NCBI RefSeq assembly: GCF_028765165.1
Contig: NZ_JARADB010000005.1
Coordinates: 186,001-250,000 of the forward strand
DNA from: Paenibacillus sp. MAHUQ-63
Lineage (GTDB): Bacteria > Bacillota > Bacilli > Paenibacillales > NBRC-103111
Direction: 5' to 3'
Length of the DNA stretch: 64,000 nucleotides
The translations under genes were made by a program, and so were the position numbers. The notes beneath the pieces were generated by a model. That model did no database searches, was not told where the DNA came from, and saw nothing but the letters and a program-made list of their open reading frames with translations. Numbering within the stretch: position 1 is the first letter of the stretch; each line of letters opens with the position of its first letter. Shown in pieces: positions 42,001-48,363 of the stretch.

Positions 42001-42311
42001 GGGGCGAGCGCTCCGTTCTTATACGTAACGGTTGGCTCTGTCGCCGCTAACGTCTGGACACCGCCAATCGGTGTTCCCCCGTCATAAAATGTGACGGTGC
42101 CTGTCGGGGTCGAACCGCCGGATGCGGCATCCGTGATGACGGCTGTAAACTGTACCGACTCCCCGTAAGTGGACGCAGCCGGTCCCGTCAACACGTTCCC
42201 GACAGGCATTATTGCGAATGCCGCAGGCTGCCAAAGGTTCACCAGCAGCGCAATTAGCAAAACCGCACTTATCCAGCGCAGCTTCGATGTTTCCACCCTT
42301 GTACTTTTCAT
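39081..42311 (-). CDS. Large secreted Ig-like repeat protein with dockerin-like C-terminus
   Basis: A 1076-residue exported protein. A signal peptide ends near residue 33 (AAFA). The body is a chain of about eight to nine Ig-like domains of the Big_3_5 type, about 90-100 residues each, marked by repeated patterns such as YGTPVTFTAHVTN, PTGTVTFYDG and ITAIYAGDGNH. The second region contains KKLSCGANCPVIQWGG. The last 45 residues hold RYDMDGNRTFDKADLIELLKLI, which reads like a single calcium-binding dockerin/EF-hand repeat. No sortase motif or SLH domain was found, so surface attachment could depend on the dockerin-like end. The start at 42311 has GGGGG six bases upstream. A role in adhesion or in scaffolding is inferred only. 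Confidence 0.82.
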   Translation of the reverse strand: MKSTRVETSKLRWISAVLLIALLVNLWQPAAFAIMPVGNVLTGPAASTYGESVQFTAVITDAASGGSTPTGTVTFYDGGTPIGGVQTLAATEPTVTYKNGALAPAQPGKKLSCGANCPVIQWGGLTYWAYDDTDNNYYVYLYAYDANNSLVKSWQIGGNRYVNSITVDNSASRTVALNGQSGTTTRTWAELENFNAYASISIGNLPAGLHTITAIYAGDGNHEEQSSSLIHTVDQIQTNTSLTSNAGLIYVGEEITFTATVANSNGSPVVPGGTVTFKEGAHVLGTSGVNGSGVAVLSTSSLPVNGYSVTASYNGDSQHHSSTSSSLTQSVLGIPTTVSISASPGSATYGNAVTLTASVANSAISLLGPTGTVAFYDGANLLGTGTLSFGVTSITVPDLDIGSHQMTAQYGGSLTHLSNSSSSTPVVIQLIPTASTLSVTGGEGDEGDASPYGTSLTFTATVANTNGSALAPGGTVTFKDGGTILGTAALGAGRAVMTVPQLAAGVHSFKAEYSGDAKHGVSSSTAVPHTVNKAGTVITIAEPSPIEAGESVSWTVRVVNTVNNSLIPTGTVTFKQDGQAITPAAALDGSWEAAITLMGLPAGDRSIEAEYAGDANHLASTAAAVTQPVTKAPVHVQLSYTPQTGETVYGHLVTITVQVTNTGSGSSVPEGMVALSSTGGFNGWPNELTLTNGTATWQTDQLGIGTHTISVNYLGDADHHAGTSAGISLQVKPIPVAVEITSSVTEAVYYGTPVTFTAHVTNTGEEPQLPAGAIVFSGGNISAEPVVLDAAGYAELKTAALLPGTYTVQAAYVPDALHEAQVSDAVTQVVMPNTQGTTLILNHPSGVLRLDEPVLLSASVGGIVGDPTVTGHISLRENGAEVARVTTDVYGNANLRITGASSGTHRYKALYVREGMTNGTESQEVVVVVQPALTQLVLANGEYRLTLAAGESWLSAVVHGGSSPWNLHPVSAEAGNAVQVKRIEPVSGEAGTVVDLGSPIQLTEGINRFWIQVRSADGTASAEHIVSLFYQQTRWDISSVLAAMPFRYDMDGNRTFDKADLIELLKLIEPVSGVNR

Positions 42312-42385
42312 ATACATCCCCCGCCCTGATGTGAATCTCTCTAGTTAGTATACTAGATATATCGGAATTTGGGCTTTTAAATATA

Positions 42386-42436
42386 ATAGAAAAACCATTC
42401 GCTCCGCATGACCTGCAGGTGCAAATGGTTTCTCTA
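42386..42436 (-). terminator. Terminator of the mhq-type operon
   Basis: On the minus strand AGAGAAACCATT pairs with AATGGTTTTTCT around a 20-base loop, and a T-run forms its end. It lies eight bases after the flavin-reductase stop. The remaining sequence up to 42318 is AT-rich and should contain the promoter of the Ig-repeat gene. Confidence 0.7.
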
Positions 42437-42443
42437 TTACGCC

Positions 42444-43055
42444 TCAAAGGGGGCGTTCCATCACGAATTGTTCGCCTAGCTTCGCATAAGAGCTGCCTGC
42501 GAGCCGGCTGACCGGCTTCAGCTCCCGGGCATTAATATGGCCTCCGTCGTACAATCTATCGGCTATATGAAACTGAACGACCCTGCCGATGAGCAGATCG
42601 GCGGTCGGAGTGCCTTCCGTTCCGCCAAGCGGTATCGCCTGCTCGAGGACGCATTCCATGCGAATATTGGCCTCGGCGATGCCGGGTACGGCAATTTTGA
42701 CGCTCGCGACTGGCGTTAAACCCGTTGCCGCCACCTCGCTTTGATCCGGGGGCAGCGGCGCCGCCGCTTGATTGATTTGGCCGATGTACGATTCGTCAGA
42801 AATATGGACAACGAACTCGCCCTTCTCGATCGCATTGCGCGAAGTGTCTTTGCGCTCTCCTTGCTTTCGCTGTACGGATACAGCGATCATCGGCGGATCC
42901 GCCGTTACGATCGTGAAGTAGCTGTAGGGAGCCGCGTTGAGCACGCCCTCGGAAGAGAGGGTTGTGACGAATGCGACCGGCCTTGGAATGATGCTGCCGA
43001 TCAGCAGCTTGTAGTTCTCCCTTTCCGTCTGGCTTGAAGGGTCAATGGCTCTCAT
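42444..43055 (-). CDS. Flavin reductase-like FMN-binding protein
   Basis: A 203-residue protein of the DIM6/NTAB flavin-reductase family, a split-barrel FMN domain. Typical motifs are GSIIPRPVAFVTTLSSEGVLNAAPYSYF and FVVHISDESY. It probably binds FMN and reduces an electrophilic substrate or supplies reduced flavin. It lies 24 bases after the MhqD-like hydrolase and is the last gene of the quinone-stress operon, taking the place that a nitroreductase (MhqN) has in Bacillus subtilis. Its exact reaction is unknown. Confidence 0.85.
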   Translation of the reverse strand: MRAIDPSSQTERENYKLLIGSIIPRPVAFVTTLSSEGVLNAAPYSYFTIVTADPPMIAVSVQRKQGERKDTSRNAIEKGEFVVHISDESYIGQINQAAAPLPPDQSEVAATGLTPVASVKIAVPGIAEANIRMECVLEQAIPLGGTEGTPTADLLIGRVVQFHIADRLYDGGHINARELKPVSRLAGSSYAKLGEQFVMERPL

Positions 43056-43079
43056 TGTGTACCACCTGCTTTACGCGGA

Positions 43080-43697
43080 TTAACTGGCGAAATTCGCCTT
43101 GAACCAAGTTCTTGCCGCCTCGACTTCCGTACGTGTCAATTGGTGTCCGGCATTCTCCCAATGAACCTCAATCTCAGCCCCTGCGTCGCCGAGCAGCTTC
43201 TGCAGCTCTTCGGTCTCCTGCGGCGAGCAGATCGGATCGTTACGGCCTGCACCGATGAAGACCGGCGTGTCCGTCAAATCCGGAAGCTGGACACCCCGCC
43301 GCGGCACCATCGGATGATGGAGAACCGCGCCGCGCAGTGCATCCGGGTAGTGGAACAAGAGGCTGCCCGCGATGTTGGCGCCGTTGGAGTAGCCGACGGC
43401 CACCATATTCCGGCGGTCAAAGCCGTACTCCTTGGCTGCCGCGTCGAGGAAATCGTTCAACTCCTTCGTGCGGTAGATGAGGTCCTCCTCATCGAAGACG
43501 CCCTCCGCCAGCCGGCGGAAGAAGCGCGGCATCCCGTTCTCCAACACGTTGCCGCGAACGCTCAACACCGACGACTCCGGGGAAATGGCCTGCGCCAGTG
43601 GCAGCAGGTCCTTCTCCGTTCCCCCGGTCCCGTGCAAGAGCACGAGAACCGGGGCTTTAGCATCTGTTCCTTGTTGATACAGGTGTCGCATTGTCAT
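43080..43697 (-). CDS. mhqD: MhqD-like carboxylesterase/phospholipase
   Basis: A 205-residue alpha/beta hydrolase. The oxyanion region is VLLHGTGG, the nucleophile elbow is GYSNGAN near Ser99, and the acid and base are expected at FIGAGRNDPI and ENAGHQL. It matches the MhqD family, which is induced by hydroquinones and catechols in Bacillus. Its ATG overlaps the dioxygenase stop (ATGA), so the two are translationally coupled. The natural substrate is not known; hydrolysis of ring-fission products is plausible. Confidence 0.87.
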   Translation of the reverse strand: MTMRHLYQQGTDAKAPVLVLLHGTGGTEKDLLPLAQAISPESSVLSVRGNVLENGMPRFFRRLAEGVFDEEDLIYRTKELNDFLDAAAKEYGFDRRNMVAVGYSNGANIAGSLLFHYPDALRGAVLHHPMVPRRGVQLPDLTDTPVFIGAGRNDPICSPQETEELQKLLGDAGAEIEVHWENAGHQLTRTEVEAARTWFKANFAS

Positions 43698-44647
43698 TGC
43701 TGATTCGCCTCCAATTCTCTGACCGCGATAGGCGGAAGATTGCTTTCAATTTGAGCCCGGTTTTCTTCGAACCATTCCGGCAGCATGATTTTTTCGCCAA
43801 GCGCTTCAGGCGCTTCGTCTCTGGCGAAGCCTGGAGGATCTGTCGCGATTTCGAACAGGATGCCGCCTTCTTCGCGGAAGTAGATCGCATTGAAATATTG
43901 ACGGTCTACAATCGGTGTTGGATGGTAGCCGCTGTTCTGCACATGGCTTCTCCAAAGCTCGTGCTCTGCATCGTCTTTTGCCCGCCATGCAATATGGTGG
44001 ACCGTACCGGCACCGCCCGCACCGTAAGCCATCGGTGTCACTTGGAGATCAATGATGTTGCCGATCTCGCCGTAAGATTTGAATCTTGCGAACGCGCCTT
44101 CTTGGCCGATTTTCTCAAGCCCCATCACTTGCTGAAGCAGTTGAGCCGTTTTATCCGGAGCTGTACTGTAAAGGATGGCGCCGCCGAAACCTTTGATCGC
44201 TTTATCGGTTGGGATACCGCCGAAAGACCATGTGCTTGGCGCTCCTTGCTCACGTTCGACAATTTCAAGTTTCAGGCCGTCGCGGTCTTCGAACTGCAGG
44301 TAGGTTTCATGGAATCTTACGGTTTTCTCGTACGAGATGCCGAAACGGGTCAGACGCTCTTCCCAGAAAGCAAGGCTGCCTGTCGGAACCGCATAGGTGG
44401 TGATGCCCACTTGACCGCCGCCGATACGTCCTTTGCGGGAGTGAGGCCATGGGAAGAAGGTGATGATCGTTCCCGGACTGCCTTGCTCATCGCCGAAGTA
44501 CAGATGGTACACTTCCGGAGCATCGAAGTTAATTGTTTTTTTCACGAGACGCAGACCAAGGATACCGGAGTAGAAATCGACAGTCCCTTGTGCGTTTTGA
44601 ACGAAAGCGGTGATATGGTGGATGCCTGCAGTTTGTTGTTTTGTCAT
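43694..44647 (-). CDS. Ring-cleaving extradiol dioxygenase (MhqA/MhqE/MhqO family)
   Basis: A 317-residue protein with two pairs of vicinal-oxygen-chelate modules. The metal ligands appear as His10 (GIHHIT) in the first module, a histidine in GTVHHIAW in the second and a glutamate in GILFEIATDPPGF. The family opens hydroquinone or catechol rings and protects against quinone stress. The B. subtilis paralogues MhqA, MhqE and MhqO cannot be separated by eye, so no symbol is given. The gene follows a DoxX gene by 58 bases with AAAGGAG upstream and overlaps the hydrolase gene by four bases. Confidence 0.9.
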   Translation of the reverse strand: MTKQQTAGIHHITAFVQNAQGTVDFYSGILGLRLVKKTINFDAPEVYHLYFGDEQGSPGTIITFFPWPHSRKGRIGGGQVGITTYAVPTGSLAFWEERLTRFGISYEKTVRFHETYLQFEDRDGLKLEIVEREQGAPSTWSFGGIPTDKAIKGFGGAILYSTAPDKTAQLLQQVMGLEKIGQEGAFARFKSYGEIGNIIDLQVTPMAYGAGGAGTVHHIAWRAKDDAEHELWRSHVQNSGYHPTPIVDRQYFNAIYFREEGGILFEIATDPPGFARDEAPEALGEKIMLPEWFEENRAQIESNLPPIAVRELEANQQ

Positions 44648-44705
44648 TTGAAAACACTCCTTTAGATAGTTAGTTTAGTTTTTCCTTACTTGAGCAGAAA
44701 GTTTC

Positions 44706-45113
44706 TTAGAATAATAAAGCGTCTATGGAATAAGCGCCTGCACCCGTTAAAGCTACACTTACAGCTACGGCAATTAGCAAAAGGTTATATTCGAAACCGC
44801 CGGCGGTGCTCCAGTACCCGTTCTTGCCGTGTACTTTGGCAATCGCCATGATCATTGTCAAAGCGATGAGCAAGGAAGCGAACACGGTGCCAAACCCTGC
44901 GGCGAACAGCAGCCCGCCTACGAATTCCATCAACCCGGCGATAACCGCCATCGCAACCCCAGGCTTAATGCCGATGGACTCCATCCAGCCGCCTGTTCCC
45001 TTCGGTCCGTAACCACCGAACCAGCCGAACAACTTCTGTGAACCGTGGGCCATGAAGCTTAGCCCGACAACCAATCGAATGACTAACAAACCTAGTGCGA
45101 TACTCATTTGCAA
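44706..45113 (-). CDS. mhqP: DoxX-family membrane protein (MhqP-like)
   Basis: 135 residues with four predicted transmembrane helices (about 6-26, 48-68, 73-93 and 105-125). The opening LGLLVIRLVVGLSFMAHGSQKLFGWFGGYG is characteristic of DoxX proteins. In B. subtilis the equivalent MhqP belongs to the MhqR regulon. Its function is not clear; DoxX proteins are linked to thiol and quinone redox at the membrane. It is the first gene of the operon running to 42444 and has GAGGAGAG upstream. Confidence 0.85.
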   Translation of the reverse strand: MQMSIALGLLVIRLVVGLSFMAHGSQKLFGWFGGYGPKGTGGWMESIGIKPGVAMAVIAGLMEFVGGLLFAAGFGTVFASLLIALTMIMAIAKVHGKNGYWSTAGGFEYNLLLIAVAVSVALTGAGAYSIDALLF

Positions 45114-45138
45114 TCTCTCCTCTGTTTTGATTTTAAGA

Positions 45139-45154
45139 ATCTTTAATTTAAGAT
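45139..45154. promoter_or_regulatory. Candidate MhqR operator
   Basis: ATCTT, six bases and AAGAT form an inverted repeat 26 bases upstream of the DoxX start codon, in the gap after the MarR-type gene. A related sequence occurs upstream of the regulator. Its position fits a repressor site for the mhq-type operon. Confidence 0.5.
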
Positions 45155-45204
45155 ATTGCCTAAAAGTGAAAGTAGTTTATCTCCTATAAGGATCAACTAC
45201 TTGA

Positions 45205-45648
45205 CTATTTGAAACCTTCCTGTGCGAATTTGCCGAGCTTCTTCAGCAGCTGGCTTGCGACCCGCTTCTCTTCGGTTGTGAGACCGGCCACCGCTTGCTC
45301 AATCACTTCCGTATGCTGTGGGAAAACACTCTCGATAAATTGCTTGCCCTTCTCGGTGATTTCGGCGAAGATGAGTCTGCGGTCTTCCGTTGAGGTGCGG
45401 CGAATGACATATTCCTTCTTCTCCAGTTTATCGACGACATATGTGATGTTACCGCTGCTCATCAGCACCTTGGAGCCGATTTGTTGAATGGCTTGCGCGC
45501 CTTTGTGGTAAAGCAGCTCCAGGACGCCGAATTCGGTGCGGTTCAGGCCATGCTTCCGAATGTCGCGGTCACCGTGGGCGTTCACCCACTCGCTTGCCCG
45601 GGAAAGTGCGATGTAGAGATCCAAGCTGTCATTGCGCTTCTCGCTCAT
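45205..45648 (-). CDS. mhqR: MarR-family regulator (MhqR-like)
   Basis: A 147-residue winged-helix repressor. The DNA-binding core is at about 35-100 (LNRTEFGVLELLYHKGAQAIQQIGSKVLMSSGNITYVVDKLEKKEYV, then RRTSTEDRRLIFAEITEKG), with helical dimer ends. Length and sequence fit MhqR, which senses quinones without a conserved cysteine thiol switch; no cysteine is present here. The start at 45648 lies eight bases after GAGG; a GTG three codons earlier overlaps the site. It is transcribed in the same direction as, and directly upstream of, its presumed target operon. Confidence 0.87.
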   Translation of the reverse strand: MSEKRNDSLDLYIALSRASEWVNAHGDRDIRKHGLNRTEFGVLELLYHKGAQAIQQIGSKVLMSSGNITYVVDKLEKKEYVIRRTSTEDRRLIFAEITEKGKQFIESVFPQHTEVIEQAVAGLTTEEKRVASQLLKKLGKFAQEGFK

Positions 45649-45766
45649 CAGATTCACCTCATTTCGTTCTTCATTAGGTAGATCGTTACTTAGTGTGACT
45701 CTCGTTCATCTCGCGTTTGTTGTTTATTATGTCTCAGTTGTTTGTGCTCGATGTCTTGATTTAAAG

Positions 45767-45784
45767 ATACTTTATTTTAAGATA
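45767..45784. promoter_or_regulatory. Second candidate MhqR-type operator
   Basis: Read on the minus strand the sequence is ATCTTAAAATAAAGTAT, an imperfect version of the ATCTT-N6-AAGAT repeat found before the DoxX gene. It lies about 120 bases upstream of the regulator start and could mediate autoregulation. Confidence 0.35.
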
Positions 45785-45920
45785 AATGTCAACAGGGTAT
45801 TTTAAAAAAATCGAAAAGAATTTTGTGATGTGGTCGGGGGCCTACAATGTAGTAGGTACATTGACTGGCAACTGACGTTAAAGCACTCAAGGCAGGCGTG
45901 TTATAACCGGCTAACCCGGG

Positions 45921-46105
45921 CTAACGGACACAGCTGCGCTTATTTTGCGAATTTGGGACATATTGAGATGCTAACGGACACAGGTGACGTTATTTCTCCG
46001 ATTTGACCCGAATATAGGCACGAAATCGGTAAATAAGATCCCTGTTGTCCGTTAGAACTGAAACGGGGTAGCTTTCACATAAATAACGGCCGCGGTGTCC
46101 GTTAG
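45921..46105. repeat. Dispersed nested palindromic element, copy E
   Basis: Forward motifs start at 45921 and 45971, and reverse motifs end at 46055 and 46105, giving exactly 50/85/50 and 185 bp. The outer arms extend beyond the motif: CGCTTATTT on the left against AAATAACGG on the right. This is the cleanest full copy in the window. Confidence 0.92.
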
Positions 46106-46467
46106 ATTTGCTGCATGCCGGCGAGTTGTCGATGTGCCGTTAATAATTTGCTACTGGCTGCGGGCGGGTCGGTTGGCGATATCTAGCTGGCTATGTGCGG
46201 CGGCGGGTGATTTGGTGAGTAGTGTAGAGTCTGCCGAATTATGCCGGTGGGTTTGGGAAGATGCAATCTGTTACTGGTGCTGATAGAGATCTGTGAGATG
46301 AACTGATGCTAAAGCCGGTAGATCGGTAAGATGAGATCGGCTGCTGGTGTGGTGAATTGATGTGTCGTATACAGTTTGTTGGCGGAAGGCGGATCAGTTG
46401 ATGATATCCTACTGTAGATTGGTTGGTATCAGTCGGCACCTAATCTGCATCTGGCCACTTGAAAATG

Positions 46468-46552
46468 CTAACGGACACCGGTGACGTTATTTCCCGAAAT
46501 GGACCCGAATATAGGTTCGAATTCAGCAAATAAAACCCCTGGTGTCCGTTAG
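46468..46552. repeat. Solitary 85-bp core of the dispersed element, copy F
   Basis: Only the inner unit is present, CTAACGGACACCGGTGACG to GGTGTCCGTTAG, exactly 85 bp. It is close to the core of copy E, sharing GTGACGTTATTTC, GACCCGAATATAGG and CAAATAA/TAAATAA stretches. It shows that the core can exist without the outer arms. Confidence 0.9.
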
Positions 46553-46598
46553 ACTTGTTACAGGACGACTTTCACTAGTATAGGTTCATCGGTACTGC

Positions 46599-48344
46599 CT
46601 AAACCACAGCCGACGCGCCCTTCTGCAGCTGATACATCTTGGCGTACCGGCCGCCCAGCGCCATCAGCGTCTCATGGTTACCGCGCTCGGCAATCTCGCC
46701 GCGGTGCAGCACCAGAATCTGATCCGCATCGCGGATCGTGGACAGCCTGTGCGCGATGACGAGCGTCGTGCGCCCTTCGCTGACGACCTTCAGCGCCTGT
46801 TGGATAAGCCCCTCGGTTTCGCTGTCTATGCTCGCTGTCGCTTCGTCCAAGATCAGGATGGACGGGTCGAACGCGAGCGCTCTAGCGAAAGAAATAAGCT
46901 GCCGCTGTCCCGATGACAGCGTGCTTCCGCGCTCTACGACTTGCTCATCGTAGCCATTCGGCAGCTGCTCGATGAAGGAGGATGCACCGACATCGCGCAG
47001 CGCGTTCCGGACACGCTCCAACGAAATGTCCTCATGATAGAGGCTGACATTGAACTTGATATCCCCTGCGAATAGAAAGGGATCCTGCAGAACGATACCC
47101 ATATGCTTCCGCAGCGCCTGCTTGGACATCGACCGGATGTCGCGGCCGTCTATCGTAATGCTGCCCTCATTCGGCTCGTAAAAGCCGAGCAGCAGGTTCA
47201 TGATCGAGCTTTTGCCCGATCCGGTATGGCCGACCAGTGCGATGGTTTCTCCTTTTTTGACCTCGAAAGAGATATGCTTCAGCACATTTTCCCCTTCTTT
47301 ATAAGCAAATGTGACGTTATTGAACTTCACGTTGCCCTCCGGACGGCTCACTTGATCCGTCTTCGCGACCTCCTGCCCTTCCGTATCGAGAATAGCGAAC
47401 ACCTTATCGGCCGAAACGAACGCTCTCTGCGCATTCGTCAACTGATCGAAGATGCCGATAATCGGCTGGAAGATTCGCCCCAAGTAATCGACGAACGCGT
47501 AAAACACCCCGAAGGATATAGCGGTCGACAGCGACTCCCGGCCAAAATACCAAATGACCATCGCCGTCACCAGGCTTCCGATCGTTCCGACAATATTCCG
47601 CGAAGACAAGGAAAATACCCGGAACTGCTTCAATTGGTTCACATACCGGTCCTTGTTCAGCTCTTCGAATTCGTCCAACGTCACCTTCTCGCGGCGGAAA
47701 GCTTGAATGATCGGCATCACGACGATAGATTCGTTAATCATCGCATTCATATCGCTAAGCCGCGCACGCATGATGGAGATGAATACTTTGGAGTATTTCA
47801 AATGGATCTTCATAATTAACGCGAAAATCGGCGGCAGCACCAGGCAGTACACAGCCAAATGCCATTCCAGAATAAATAACGCGACGAAAATGCCCAGCAG
47901 CTGCATGGTACTGACCACGAACGTCGCCATGAAGCTCATGAACAAGTCGCGAACGGCCTCTGTATCGTTGGCGATTCTGGACACAACCTGCCCGATCGGC
48001 GTGTTGTCGAAATAACGCAGCGATATGCGCTGAATATGGCGCATGAGGTCCATGCGCATGTTTTTGATGATTTGCAGCGCCGTGGATTGGAACAGATAAG
48101 CCTGCGTATAGTTGCAAACGCTGGCGACCAGCAGCAATCCCATATATAAGCCGAGCAGCCCCAGCACTGACGACATTTGGCTTGTACCGGCGGTGAGATG
48201 CCGGTCGATGATCGTTTTCGTAATATAGGGCCCGGCCAGCTCCGCCCCGACGGCACAGCATAGGATCAGCAGGGCGCCGATAATCCTGAATTTGTATGCG
48301 GCAGCGTACGCAATGAGTCTTTTTCCGGTAGACGGTTTATTCAT
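46599..48344 (-). CDS. bmrD: Heterodimeric ABC exporter subunit, BmrD/YheH-like
   Basis: A 581-residue half-transporter. Six transmembrane helices (about 15-305) precede an ATPase domain with Walker A GHTGSGKSS, signature LSSGQRQL, Walker B ILILDEATASID carrying the catalytic glutamate, and switch histidine IAHR. It is the canonical-site partner of the upstream subunit, from which it is separated by 19 bases. Such YheI/YheH pairs export drugs and dyes and are often induced by ribosome-targeting antibiotics. GGGAGGAGG precedes the ATG. Confidence 0.9.
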   Translation of the reverse strand: MNKPSTGKRLIAYAAAYKFRIIGALLILCCAVGAELAGPYITKTIIDRHLTAGTSQMSSVLGLLGLYMGLLLVASVCNYTQAYLFQSTALQIIKNMRMDLMRHIQRISLRYFDNTPIGQVVSRIANDTEAVRDLFMSFMATFVVSTMQLLGIFVALFILEWHLAVYCLVLPPIFALIMKIHLKYSKVFISIMRARLSDMNAMINESIVVMPIIQAFRREKVTLDEFEELNKDRYVNQLKQFRVFSLSSRNIVGTIGSLVTAMVIWYFGRESLSTAISFGVFYAFVDYLGRIFQPIIGIFDQLTNAQRAFVSADKVFAILDTEGQEVAKTDQVSRPEGNVKFNNVTFAYKEGENVLKHISFEVKKGETIALVGHTGSGKSSIMNLLLGFYEPNEGSITIDGRDIRSMSKQALRKHMGIVLQDPFLFAGDIKFNVSLYHEDISLERVRNALRDVGASSFIEQLPNGYDEQVVERGSTLSSGQRQLISFARALAFDPSILILDEATASIDSETEGLIQQALKVVSEGRTTLVIAHRLSTIRDADQILVLHRGEIAERGNHETLMALGGRYAKMYQLQKGASAVV

Positions 48345-48363
48345 CTTGTTTCCTCCTCCCTCC

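Larger units (their letters stand above)
45785..46598. other. Long intergenic region with two repeat elements
   Basis: About 810 bases without a credible gene, between the mhqR-type promoter and the 3' end of the ABC exporter operon. It contains a full TAACGGAC element (45921-46105) and a solitary core (46468-46552). The stretch 46106-46467 between them is rich in G and T on the plus strand, with no codon structure, ribosome site or clear palindrome. I see no explanation for it. Confidence 0.6.

Noticed and set aside
46106-46467. Short frames between repeat copies E and F
   Set aside because: They lack ribosome sites, have odd composition and show no codon bias.
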